From the NCBI GenBank assembly GCA_003021335.1, contig PXQL01000042.1:1-17353 (forward strand): 17,353 nt of DNA, in the 5' to 3' direction. Position 1 is the stretch's first letter, and every line of letters starts with the position of its first letter. The position numbers were made by a program, and so were the translations under genes. Positions 8,011 through 13,826 of the stretch are shown piece after piece. The notes beneath the pieces were generated by a model, which was not told the DNA's origin, made no database searches, and was given only the letters and a program-made list of their open reading frames with translations. Source of the DNA: Halobacteriales archaeon QH_10_67_13 (GTDB taxonomy: Archaea > Halobacteriota > Halobacteria > Halobacteriales > Haloarculaceae).

Positions 8011-8313
8011 ATGGCAACGTGTGCGCTCTGTCGGCGGCGGTTTCCCGACGAGGCGATCGCCGATCCGCAGGCGTTCCAAGATCATCACTTACGCCCGGAA
8101 CGGCGACGGACCAGCGAGACGGTCCGGCTCTGTCGGCCGTGTCACGATCAGATCCACGCGCTCTTTACCAACGAACAGCTTCGCGAGGAGTACAACAGCG
8201 TGGCGGCGTTACGCGGGGCCGACCGGCTCCAGGGGTATCTCGACTGGATCCGGACCACCACGAAACTCTCGATCGACGTCACGACCAGCAACCGGGTACG
8301 CGAGCAGCGCTGA
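8011..8313 (+). CDS. small HNH-type zinc protein
   Basis: This 100-residue protein has the pattern of an HNH endonuclease fold: Cys4-x2-Cys7 (CALC), His25-His26 (DHHLRPE, the catalytic HH position), then Cys41-x2-Cys44-His45 and a final His49 (CRPCHDQIH). The paired CxxC knuckles should bind one zinc, and H26 with H49 would form the nuclease metal site. A C-terminal tail of about 45 residues contains [11 protein letters not shown]. There is no other domain, so it could be a stand-alone nuclease or a degenerate zinc-binding relative. A GGAG at 8002-8005, five bases from the ATG, is a clear ribosome binding site, unlike most genes here. That fits an internal operon gene behind the Gly/Met-rich protein (15-base gap). 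Confidence 0.8.
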   Translation: MATCALCRRRFPDEAIADPQAFQDHHLRPERRRTSETVRLCRPCHDQIHALFTNEQLREEYNSVAALRGADRLQGYLDWIRTTTKLSIDVTTSNRVREQR

Positions 8314-8466
8314 TCGCCGTGTCCCGAGACCGACGGGTCGACAGCACAACCCACTAGTCCGGTCGCCCGGTACCACGATCGGGCGGCGATGACGAGAGGT
8401 TACCCCCACCGAGCCCCGTGTGACGAGGCCACCCGCCGAGCCGCCCCTCATTGAGATGCCAAGCTC

Positions 8467-8493
8467 TAATATCGTACGAGCAGATCGTTAATA
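8467..8493 (+). promoter_or_regulatory. nikR promoter with imperfect inverted repeat
   Basis: TAATATCG (8467-8474) and CGTTAATA (8486-8493) form an imperfect inverted repeat (6 of 8 positions) with an 11-base spacer, ending one base before the nikR ATG. The left arm sits about 25 bases before the start, where the TATA box of a leaderless transcript would be. A repressor binding both arms would block transcription, so NikR autoregulation is a plausible inference. The rest of the 181-base gap (8314-8494) shows nothing else I can name. Confidence 0.45.
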
Positions 8494-8494
8494 C

Positions 8495-8914
8495 ATGGCA
8501 GTTGTCAGTGTCTCGATGCCGGAGACGTTGCTCGAGCGGTTGGACGCGTTCGCCGAGGAACACGGCTACACCGGGCGCAGCGAGGTCGTCCGGGAGGCCT
8601 CCCGGAACCTGCTGGGCGAGTTCGAAGACGAGCGCCTTGAGGAGCGTCAGCTCATGGGTACGGTGACAGTGTTGTTCGACTTCGACGGGACGGACATCGA
8701 GAGTCGGATGATGGGGCTGCGCCACGAGTACGAGGGCTTGGTGACCTCACACGTCCACAACCACGTCGGGAATCACTACTGTATGGAGCTGTTCGTGCTC
8801 GAAGGGTCTCTCGAGGAGATCTCGACGTTCGTGGGCAAGATCCGGGCGGTCCAGGACACGCTCTCTGTCGATTACTCGGTGACGCCGGTCGACCGGATCG
8901 ACACGATCGCGTGA
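8495..8914 (+). CDS. nikR: nickel-responsive transcriptional regulator NikR
   Basis: NikR is a tetrameric repressor that binds DNA when loaded with nickel and usually controls nickel uptake. Residues 1-45 form the ribbon-helix-helix DNA-binding domain ([17 protein letters not shown], then [12 protein letters not shown]). Residues 55-135 are the ACT-like nickel-binding domain. The four square-planar nickel ligands known from E. coli (His76, His87, His89, Cys95) align with His77, His88, His90 and Cys96 here, all present in RHEYE, HVHNH and NHYC. The length (139) is normal and the start is fixed by VSVSM. No nickel transporter is next to it, so its targets lie elsewhere, apart possibly from its own promoter. 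An insertion element begins immediately after its stop codon, with the coding frame intact. Confidence 0.95.
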   Translation: MAVVSVSMPETLLERLDAFAEEHGYTGRSEVVREASRNLLGEFEDERLEERQLMGTVTVLFDFDGTDIESRMMGLRHEYEGLVTSHVHNHVGNHYCMELFVLEGSLEEISTFVGKIRAVQDTLSVDYSVTPVDRIDTIA

Positions 8915-8915
8915 A

Positions 8916-8934
8916 CTACCCTACCCTACCCTAC
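8916..8934. repeat. short tandem repeat CTACC at the element's right end
   Basis: Three and a half copies of a 5-base unit (CTACC, or GGTAG on the other strand) abut the nikR stop codon and include the tnpB stop codon (8931-8933). One copy is enough to pair with GGGTAGGG at 8966-8973, so the extra copies may come from slippage in the terminal stem. Confidence 0.8.
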
Positions 8935-9060
8935 TCACTCGCCGCTGACGCGGCTCGTTTCTTAAGGGTAGGGCTTCCTGCTTCTACGACGCGCTTTGCA
9001 GGAACCACTGCAGTTCCCGTAGGGAGCGCAGTCTCCACAGGCGTGCCTTCGGAGTGACCC
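8916..9060 (-). ncRNA. probable TnpB-associated omega RNA / right-end RNA
   Basis: In IS200/IS605 elements the guide RNA of TnpB spans the 3' end of tnpB and the right end of the element. Here the reverse-strand transcript folds as an outer stem, CCCTACCC (8966-8973) with GGGTAGGG (8924-8931 or 8919-8926). It encloses a hairpin GCCGC-GTCA-GCGGC (8941-8954). Upstream, GCAGGAACC- and GGTTCCTGC-like segments around 8980-9020 add further pairing potential. The position and structure fit such an RNA. The 5' end is unknown and the boundaries given are approximate. The guide would be the flank just beyond 8916, the end of nikR. Confidence 0.45.
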
Positions 9061-10187
9061 ACTCCTAGTTGCGAGAGTCCGCGAGATAGAATGTTCCACG
9101 CTGCGTTTGCATCTCTGTCCGCTTTGAAACCGCAAGCGGGACAGGAATGCTCACGCACCCAGAGCGGTTTGTCTGTTTTCACACCACAGGACGCACACTC
9201 TTTGGTTGTCCCGTCGGGATCAACTTCTACCAAGTGCGTGCCTTCTCGCTTGCACTTGTATTCGAGCAGATTGGTGAAGGTGTTCCACGCCGCCGACGCC
9301 GTGTTGCGACTGTTGCGCGGCGATTCCAGCATCTCTTTCACGTCGAGGTCTTCAACGGCCACGAGGTCGTACTCCCGAGCGTAATATGCCGAGAGTTTGT
9401 GCAGGAAGTCACGCCGCTTGCGCTTGAGTTGCTGATGACACTCAGCAACACGCTGGCGTTGCTTCTCCCAGTTGTTCGATCCATGATCTTTCCGGGAGAG
9501 ATTCCGTTGCTCCCGTTCGAGCCTGTTACGTTCTTCCGAGAGATTGAGTGATCCGACTGCTGTACCGTCAGTGTCGTAGGCATACTTCAGGACACCCACA
9601 TCGATGCCAACTATGTTGTCGGCGTTAATGTCGGACAGTGACGGTTTGGCTGGTTCCGCTTTATCATCAACGGCAAAGGAAGCGTACCACTCTCCAGTAG
9701 GCTCTTTCTTCAGCGTGACTTCTTTGACTGTTTCATCGTCAGGAATGTCTCGGTGGCACTCAATGGGAATATCCGCAAGTTTCGAGAGTGAGAGTACAGT
9801 CTGACCGTTCTTCTTGTCGAACTCGAAGCCAGACTGGACATAGGTGAAACTGCGGAACTCTTTGGGTGCCTTCCAATTGAGGCTCCCGACGTTGTATCCC
9901 CGTTCTTTCAGCTCAGACAGTGCCTTGATACTGTCCTCGATCCGCATGACTGCGGCCTGTGCAACCGTTGAGTACAGGTCGTTCAACTCATCCCACCAGT
10001 CTTTGAGGTCGGTGAGTTGATCGCGGACCTGTCGCACTCGTTGATTGAGTGTTCCGGCTGAGTCCGGAATCTCAGTAAACTCAGTGAGTGTGTGGTTGTA
10101 GAGTTGCCGACAGGTGTCCCGGTGGTAGTCCAACAATTCATGCTGTTCGCTGGTTGGCTTGAGTCGAAATCTGTAGGCGTAGTGCAT
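8931..10187 (-). CDS. tnpB: TnpB (IS200/IS605 OrfB) RNA-guided nuclease
   Basis: TnpB is a compact RNA-guided DNA nuclease, the ancestor of Cas12, which cuts next to a short motif using a guide from the element's right end. The 418-residue protein is intact. The N-terminal helical OrfB region (YAYRFRLKPT, TCRQLYNHTL) is followed by a RuvC-like core with Asp196 in VGIDVGVLKYA, Glu279 in LVAVEDL and Asp359 in ADRDANAAWNI. A zinc ribbon (Cys331-x2-Cys334, Cys349-x2-Cys352) sits between the last two. The ending VETALPTGTAVVPAKRVVEAGSP is a tail I recall as common in haloarchaeal TnpB, encoded where the RNA scaffold also lies. The ATG at 10187 follows the membrane protein gene by 25 bases. All catalytic residues are present, so nuclease activity is likely. 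Confidence 0.95.
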   Translation of the reverse strand: MHYAYRFRLKPTSEQHELLDYHRDTCRQLYNHTLTEFTEIPDSAGTLNQRVRQVRDQLTDLKDWWDELNDLYSTVAQAAVMRIEDSIKALSELKERGYNVGSLNWKAPKEFRSFTYVQSGFEFDKKNGQTVLSLSKLADIPIECHRDIPDDETVKEVTLKKEPTGEWYASFAVDDKAEPAKPSLSDINADNIVGIDVGVLKYAYDTDGTAVGSLNLSEERNRLEREQRNLSRKDHGSNNWEKQRQRVAECHQQLKRKRRDFLHKLSAYYAREYDLVAVEDLDVKEMLESPRNSRNTASAAWNTFTNLLEYKCKREGTHLVEVDPDGTTKECASCGVKTDKPLWVREHSCPACGFKADRDANAAWNILSRGLSQLGVGHSEGTPVETALPTGTAVVPAKRVVEAGSPTLKKRAASAASE

Positions 10188-10212
10188 TGTTACTCAGTTG
10201 GTTCATGACGGG

Positions 10213-10410
10213 TCAACTCGGCAGTCGCCGATAGACAACGATCCCACTGAGTACCCCGAGGCAGGCTCCGATAATAACGCTCCATCGGAAGGCCTGGGTG
10301 TCACCGATAACGGCGCCAACAAAGACACAGATTGTATACACAACACCACCTGCGAGGATCGCAAGTCGTATCTTGAGATCAACAACGGCGACGCTCTCAA
10401 ACAGCCCCAT
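10213..10410 (-). CDS. small two-helix membrane protein in the tnpB element, unknown function
   Basis: This 65-residue protein starts MGLFESVAVVDLKIR and then has two hydrophobic segments: about 17-36 (AILAGGVVYTICVFVGAVIG) and about 44-59 (VIIGACLGVLSGIVVY). They are separated by the short polar loop DTQAF, and the protein ends in RRLPS. This is a plausible helical hairpin with a positively charged end. An overlapping reverse frame (10203-10400) is Ser/Leu-rich without clear helices and was rejected. The gene sits between the DUF2080-type gene (75 bases upstream) and tnpB (25 bases downstream), on the same strand. An AT-rich TTATAATA lies about 14 bases before the ATG. I do not recognise a named family. 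It may be cargo, or a native gene trapped between element parts. Confidence 0.6.
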   Translation of the reverse strand: MGLFESVAVVDLKIRLAILAGGVVYTICVFVGAVIGDTQAFRWSVIIGACLGVLSGIVVYRRLPS

Positions 10411-10485
10411 TAGTTTTGTATTATAAGTGATGCGTAGGCGACTTTGTGCATCATAATAGCCGATCGTTGTCTCAAGCGGTATCTC

Positions 10486-10626
10486 TCAGCTAGGCTGTTC
10501 TGATGTTCGGACGATTTTTACGTCTGCACCACGCCAGTCTTTCGGAACGAGGACATGTGCGCCGTTGCCGGTGGGTTTCACCGTGCCTCTAATGACTTCA
10601 TGGCCTTTGATTTTGTGTCTATACAT
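10486..10626 (-). CDS. DUF2080-type transposon-associated small protein
   Basis: This 46-residue ORF is too short for usual cut-offs. The translated protein runs MYRHKIKGHEVIRGTVKPTG and continues NGAHVLVPKDWRGADVKIVR before a short tail. The core G-N-G-A-x-V-x-V-P-K-x-W-x-G-x-x-V-x-I/V is the pattern of the DUF2080 proteins found beside IS200/IS605 tnpB genes in archaea. It resembles a swapped-hairpin AbrB-like DNA-binding fold. A role in controlling the element is inferred from position and fold only. Usually it lies directly before tnpB; here another gene intervenes. The upstream stretch (10627-10645) is A/T-rich with TTTAAAAA on this strand and probably holds the promoter. Confidence 0.8.
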   Translation of the reverse strand: MYRHKIKGHEVIRGTVKPTGNGAHVLVPKDWRGADVKIVRTSEQPS

Positions 10627-10745
10627 CACTATTTTTTAAATATTGTTTCCACATAAGAGTTTCTGCTCGGGGGGCTGTGGGCCAGCAACAGAACAGTGTA
10701 AGCAGGACAATGACGGCGCTGTATCCCCTCCCTACTGCGCTCCGT

Positions 10746-10761
10746 GTCCGCTTGCGCGGAC
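10746..10761 (-). repeat. left-end hairpin of the tnpB element
   Basis: A perfect 6-base stem, GTCCGC/GCGGAC, encloses the loop GCAA on the reverse strand (a GNRA-type loop if transcribed). IS200/IS605 transposases recognise subterminal hairpins like this in single-stranded DNA. It lies about 35 bases inside the proposed left boundary. The gap 10627-10803 holds this end and no gene that I can see. Confidence 0.55.
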
Positions 10762-10803
10762 TACGCTGCTTGTTGAGGAAGGGGGCTTAGCGCCTGTAAT
10801 CAG

Positions 10804-11514
10804 CTAAGACTCACCGAGCCGGGCGTCATCGATCTCAAGCTGTCCGCGGGTTCCGTCGAAGGTCGGGGTCGCGTCGAGTTCGATCGGACGGGACATGTGC
10901 GGGCCGTCGGTCACGACGGTCTCGAACTCGCCGCCCTCGCCGAGCGGATGCACCCCGTAGCGCTCTCGCAGGTCGAGCAGCTCCGACAGTGCTGCCTCGT
11001 CGAGCTGGCGGCCGAGCCAGGACCGGTCGAGCCCGGCGGCGGCGACTCCGACAACGGTGATCTCGAAGCCAGCCCCGAGCATCACCTGGAGGAGCCGCTC
11101 GGGATCCCCCTGCCACAGCGGCGCGAACAGCTCCGCGTCGAGGCGGTCGCACATCCCCCGAATCCGCGAAGTCTGGTACTCGCTCTCGACCGCACCGGCG
11201 GTCACGCCGGCGATCCCGCCCAACTCGGGGGCCAACTCCGCCAGGGCGGCCTCGAGCGGTTCGAGCTCCGCGTCGCCGCGGGCGCCGGCATCTGTCGCCT
11301 CGGCGAACGCCGCCGGCTTGACCTCGTGGAGTTCGATTCCGATGCTCTCGGCCGCGAGCCGGGCCAGCTCGGTCGCCGGGACGTGATACATATACGAGTC
11401 GCCGGTCGGGTGGACCGTCACCAGCCGCTCGACCGGGAGTCCTCGTTCGAGAGCGCGGTACAGCGCCCACGAGGAGTCCTTGCCGCCGGAAAACAGACTG
11501 ACCCACGTGCTCAT
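10804..11514 (-). CDS. diphthine--ammonia ligase (Dph6-type ATP pyrophosphatase)
   Basis: Dph6 performs the last step of diphthamide formation on archaeal EF-2, using ATP and ammonia to amidate diphthine. The 236-residue protein begins MSTWVSLFSGGKDSSWALYR, with the PP-loop SGGKDS at residues 9-14 that binds ATP. Family blocks follow: SYMYHVPATELARLAAE, GIAGVTAGAVESEYQTSRI, FAPLWQGDPERLLQVML, the DRSWLG segment, and VHPLGEGGEFETVVTDGP near the end. A longer frame starts at 11577, but its extra 21 residues (MGQFHTPASRQ...) look untranslated; the ATG at 11512-11514 is right for the PP-loop. It stands alone, converging on the insertion element, which begins about 9 bases after its stop codon without damaging it. 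Confidence 0.93.
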   Translation of the reverse strand: MSTWVSLFSGGKDSSWALYRALERGLPVERLVTVHPTGDSYMYHVPATELARLAAESIGIELHEVKPAAFAEATDAGARGDAELEPLEAALAELAPELGGIAGVTAGAVESEYQTSRIRGMCDRLDAELFAPLWQGDPERLLQVMLGAGFEITVVGVAAAGLDRSWLGRQLDEAALSELLDLRERYGVHPLGEGGEFETVVTDGPHMSRPIELDATPTFDGTRGQLEIDDARLGES

Positions 11515-11593
11515 GAGTTCGGTTGGCCGCGGCCGTGCAAAGCGCTGACGGCTCGCGGGCGTGTGAAACTGCCCCACGGAGCCGCAGGACCGG

Positions 11594-11673
11594 AATATTT
11601 AACCCTCGACCATCGATATATCGGTTTACCAGAACGCCACGGCGTTCCGGAAGCAGCGTGTCACAAAATGACA
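11594..11673 (+). promoter_or_regulatory. promoter region and structured leader before the coiled-coil gene
   Basis: AATATTTAA (11594-11602) is a good TATA candidate. If used, it gives a leader of about 130 bases. That leader contains the perfect 10-base palindrome CGATATATCG (11614-11623), a 7-base hairpin GAACGCC-AC-GGCGTTC (11632-11647) and a smaller one TGTCA-CAAAA-TGACA (11659-11673). Three symmetrical elements in 60 bases suggest regulator binding or RNA structure, but I do not recognise the system. The rest of the 242-base gap shows no gene. Confidence 0.45.
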
Positions 11674-11756
11674 GGAGCGGATTACTCTCGACGCCAGCCG
11701 ACCGGGAGTGATGCGTCCGTCCGTCGCCGGGGTGGAGATGGCACCGAGACACAATC

Positions 11757-12647
11757 ATGGCAGACTCGATAGACGAATTCAAGAACGTATCGATCACCGA
11801 CGAGGACCTCGAGACGAAATCAAAGGGCGAGCTGATCAAGCTGGCCGGGCAGCTCAGGGATCGACGCAACGATCTCAACCAGATGGCCTCAGAGCGCGCC
11901 TCAAAGCGCGACGATCTCAACGCAGAGACCCGTGAGAAGGTCGACGAGGCCCAACACCACCGCGAGAAACGCGACGAGCTCAACGACGAGGTCCAAGAGC
12001 ACAAGGAAAAGCGCAACGAGCTCAACGCGGAGGCAAACGAGCTGTTCGAGAAGGTCGAGCAGATGAAAGACGAGCTCAAGCTCGACGAGGGAAAGGATAT
12101 CGAGCAGCTCGAGGAGGAAATCGAGGACCTCGAATTTAAACAGCAGACGGAGGTGCTCGACGCCGACGACGAGCGCGAGCTCATCGAGAAAATCGAGACC
12201 AAACGCGAGAAGCTCCAGGAAAAGAAAAACAAGCTCGATCAAAACGACGAGCTCGAGGAGTTCGAAGCCAAGGCAAAGGAGGTCCGCGCGAAGGCCTCGG
12301 AACACCACCAGCAGGTGACCGACCTGGCCGACGAGGCTCAGGAACACCACAACAGCATGATCGAGGCCTACCGCGAGGCCGACGATATCCGCGACGAGGC
12401 CGACGAGATGCACGAGAAGTTCGTCGAGGCTCAAGAGGCCGCCGACCAGCACCACGAGGATTTCGTCCGGGTACAAAAGCGGCTCCGCGAGCTCGACAAG
12501 GAAGAGGAGGAAGCCGAGCGCGAGGCCCGCGAGGAAGAGCAGGAGGCCGCCCGCGAGGAGGCAGAGGAGATCTATCAGAAATTCAAGGAAGGCGAGACCC
12601 TCGACACCGAGGATCTGATGAAACTCCAGAAGACCGGCCTGCTCTGA
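11757..12647 (+). CDS. long coiled-coil protein conserved in archaea (COG1340-like), unknown function
   Basis: This 296-residue protein is almost entirely coiled coil, from about residue 20 to 270, rich in Glu, Lys, Asp, Ala and Gln with leucine-based heptads. Examples are KRDDLNAETREKVDEA, KRDELNDEVQEHKEKRNEL and LEEEIEDLEFKQQTEV. A hinge is likely around 110-140, and a His-rich stretch (EHHQQVTDLADEAQEHHNSM) lies near 185-205. The conserved C-terminus reads IYQKFKEGETLDTEDLMKLQKTGLL. I recall close relatives in essentially all haloarchaea and more distant ones in other archaea (COG1340), with no established function. There is no signal or membrane segment. The N-terminal ITDEDLETKSKGELIKLAGQ fits known relatives and supports the ATG at 11757. 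The reverse frame mimics a Leu-rich membrane protein but is only its shadow. Confidence 0.88.
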   Translation: MADSIDEFKNVSITDEDLETKSKGELIKLAGQLRDRRNDLNQMASERASKRDDLNAETREKVDEAQHHREKRDELNDEVQEHKEKRNELNAEANELFEKVEQMKDELKLDEGKDIEQLEEEIEDLEFKQQTEVLDADDERELIEKIETKREKLQEKKNKLDQNDELEEFEAKAKEVRAKASEHHQQVTDLADEAQEHHNSMIEAYREADDIRDEADEMHEKFVEAQEAADQHHEDFVRVQKRLRELDKEEEEAEREAREEEQEAAREEAEEIYQKFKEGETLDTEDLMKLQKTGLL

Positions 12648-12726
12648 TCGGGGCATAATCGAGTCTGTCGCCGCTCTCGGCGCAGCCGTATGGACGGGAG
12701 TACCGGTCCGTCGGTCGGCGACACGC

Positions 12727-12734
12727 GTTTATTT
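12727..12734 (+). promoter_or_regulatory. TATA element of the cupin gene
   Basis: GTTTATTT is centred about 25 bases before the ATG at 12755, the spacing expected for a leaderless haloarchaeal transcript. The rest of the gap 12648-12754 shows nothing else. Confidence 0.6.
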
Positions 12735-12754
12735 GCGGGGGACGAATTCGTTGT

Positions 12755-13075
12755 ATGTCCTACACGAAGCTGAACTACCGGGATGTAGAGTCAGTCAGAG
12801 ACGGTATGCACTTTCTGCGAGAGCCACTCGAGACCGAGAAGCTCGGCGTTACCGTCGTTGAGTGTGAGCCGGGCTGGACCAGCCCGGAGCACGACCACGC
12901 CGACCAAGATCACGAGGAAGTTTATCTGCTGCTCGAAGGTGAGGCGACAGTAACGATCGACGGGGAGTCAGTCGAACTCGAGTCCGGCGACGCGGTCAGG
13001 GTGCCGGCCGGCGCGACCCGACAGATCGAGACCGGCGACGTCGAGAGCACGTTCGTCCTCGCCGGCGCGTCCTAA
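12755..13075 (+). CDS. single-domain cupin protein
   Basis: This 106-residue protein is one small beta-barrel cupin domain. Motif 1 is present: PEHDHADQDHEEVYLLLEG supplies His46, His48 and Glu55 as metal ligands, with Gly62 at the usual spacing. In motif 2 (GDAVRVPAGATRQ) the usual metal-binding histidine is replaced by Arg89, so the site has at most three standard ligands, unless His53 substitutes. Such cupins may be enzymes, sensors or binding proteins; none can be picked here. The N-terminus MSYTKLNYRDVESVRDGMHFLR fits a haloarchaeal cupin group I recall. It is a stand-alone gene with its own TATA element. Confidence 0.9.
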   Translation: MSYTKLNYRDVESVRDGMHFLREPLETEKLGVTVVECEPGWTSPEHDHADQDHEEVYLLLEGEATVTIDGESVELESGDAVRVPAGATRQIETGDVESTFVLAGAS

Positions 13076-13102
13076 CTCGGACTCCCCGCCTCTGGCACCG
13101 CT

Positions 13103-13744
13103 TTACAGCTCGAAGATCATCCGGTCGCCGGTCTCGACGAGGTTCCGCGAGGTCCAGAATCGCGGTACCTCAAGGACGTACTTTCCCGCGCCGGGGTACT
13201 GTTGTTGATTGCCGTTCTCGTCCGGGCCGGGGGCGGGCGCGTGGTGAATCCGAGTGATCACGCCGTCGGCGTCGGCGTAGACGATGTCGATGCCGAAGTC
13301 CATCTCCCGCATGACGAAGGTGAGATTCTCCCGCTCGCGGGCGAACACGAAGAGCATGCCCGCGCCGTCGGGTAAAGCGGCCGCATCGCTGAGCCCGCGG
13401 TACCGGGTCTGAGAGGTATCGGCAATCGCGGCCAGTACCGTCGGATCCGTCGGGGCGTCACTGTGGATCGCAAGTTCGGTCGTCCGATAGTCCGCGTAGG
13501 GTTCTGAGGGCCAGTCAAGCTCCGTCCCGTCGTCCGTATCACCCGTCTCCGCTTCGTCGTCGGTGTCGTTCGACCGGTCGGTCTGATCGGTCTCGCCCTC
13601 TGTCCGGTCGTCCGCATCGGCGTCGTCGCTCGGCGTCCCGTCGGAACCGGCCTGCGTCGGCGTCTCGTCGGATCCGAGAACGCAGCCGGCGAGGCCGGCG
13701 GCACCGACGGTTCCGAGTCTGGCGAGCAGCCGGCGGCGGCGCAT
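13103..13744 (-). CDS. DUF192-domain lipoprotein exported by the Tat pathway
   Basis: The 213-residue precursor starts MRRRRLLARLG, a twin-arginine signal followed by GAAGLAGC with a lipobox Cys at residue 21. The mature protein should be a lipid-anchored, folded surface protein. Residues 22-80 are a low-complexity acidic linker of Asp, Thr, Glu and Ser, usual in haloarchaeal surface lipoproteins. Residues 85-213 match DUF192: TRYRGLSDAAALPDGAGMLF, FVMREMDFGIDIVY, DGVITRIHHAP and KYVLEVPRFW. DUF192 is a compact beta domain of unknown biochemical role. It is transcribed divergently from DHFR; a TATA-like AAGTATATTC (about 13767-13777, reverse strand) sits 28 bases before the ATG. Confidence 0.92.
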   Translation of the reverse strand: MRRRRLLARLGTVGAAGLAGCVLGSDETPTQAGSDGTPSDDADADDRTEGETDQTDRSNDTDDEAETGDTDDGTELDWPSEPYADYRTTELAIHSDAPTDPTVLAAIADTSQTRYRGLSDAAALPDGAGMLFVFARERENLTFVMREMDFGIDIVYADADGVITRIHHAPAPGPDENGNQQQYPGAGKYVLEVPRFWTSRNLVETGDRMIFEL

Positions 13745-13766
13745 AACTACCGTTGCCGGCCGACGG

Positions 13767-13777
13767 GAATATACTTG
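13767..13777 (-). promoter_or_regulatory. TATA element of the DUF192 lipoprotein gene
   Basis: On the reverse strand this reads CAAGTATATTC, centred about 28 bases upstream of the ATG at 13744, in the 82-base divergent gap shared with the DHFR gene. No equally clear element faces DHFR. Confidence 0.55.
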
Positions 13778-13826
13778 ATGGGCCGGGGTTCAAAACGCGT
13801 ATCCTGATCCGACTACACTCTCGATT

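Larger units (their letters stand above)
8916..10795 (-). mobile_element. IS200/IS605-type tnpB element without tnpA, carrying a DUF2080-type gene and a small membrane protein gene
   Basis: The segment between the convergent nikR and dph6 genes has distinctly lower G/C and different codon use from its neighbours. In transcription order (reverse strand) it holds a left end with a GNRA-capped hairpin (10746-10761), a 46-residue DUF2080-type gene, a two-helix membrane protein gene, tnpB and a right end with nested hairpins (8919-8973). On the reverse strand the left boundary reads ATTAC followed by AGGCGCTAAGCC, which fits insertion next to a TTAC-like target, as in this family. The exact ends are inferred: the left from that motif, the right from the end of the TAGGG repeats. 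There is no Y1 transposase, so mobility would need TnpA in trans. Confidence 0.65.

Noticed and set aside
7525..8088. Upstream extension of the trpC frame by about 188 codons
   Set aside because: The added part is antisense to the Gly/Met-rich gene and HNH start. TrpC homologues begin at the ATG used here.
1..8914. Link between the ABC permease fragment and nikR as a nickel uptake system
   Set aside because: The genes are 8 kb apart with unrelated housekeeping genes between, and 65 residues of the permease cannot show substrate choice.
8916..8934. Telomere-like TAGGG repeats / possible G-quadruplex
   Set aside because: Only three G-triplets occur on one strand, and the arm pairs well with GGGTAGGG inside the element, so a terminal stem explains it better.
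10835..12232. Reverse-strand open frame of 465 codons, Ser/Phe-rich then Arg-rich
   Set aside because: It is antisense to the coiled-coil gene and then out of frame with dph6. The composition changes exactly at the true gene borders.
11901..12656. Reverse-strand open frame of 251 codons, extremely Leu/Val-rich, resembling a membrane protein
   Set aside because: It is the exact antisense of the Glu/Lys-rich coiled-coil gene: GAG/GAC read in reverse give Leu and Val codons. It has no charged loops or promoter of its own.
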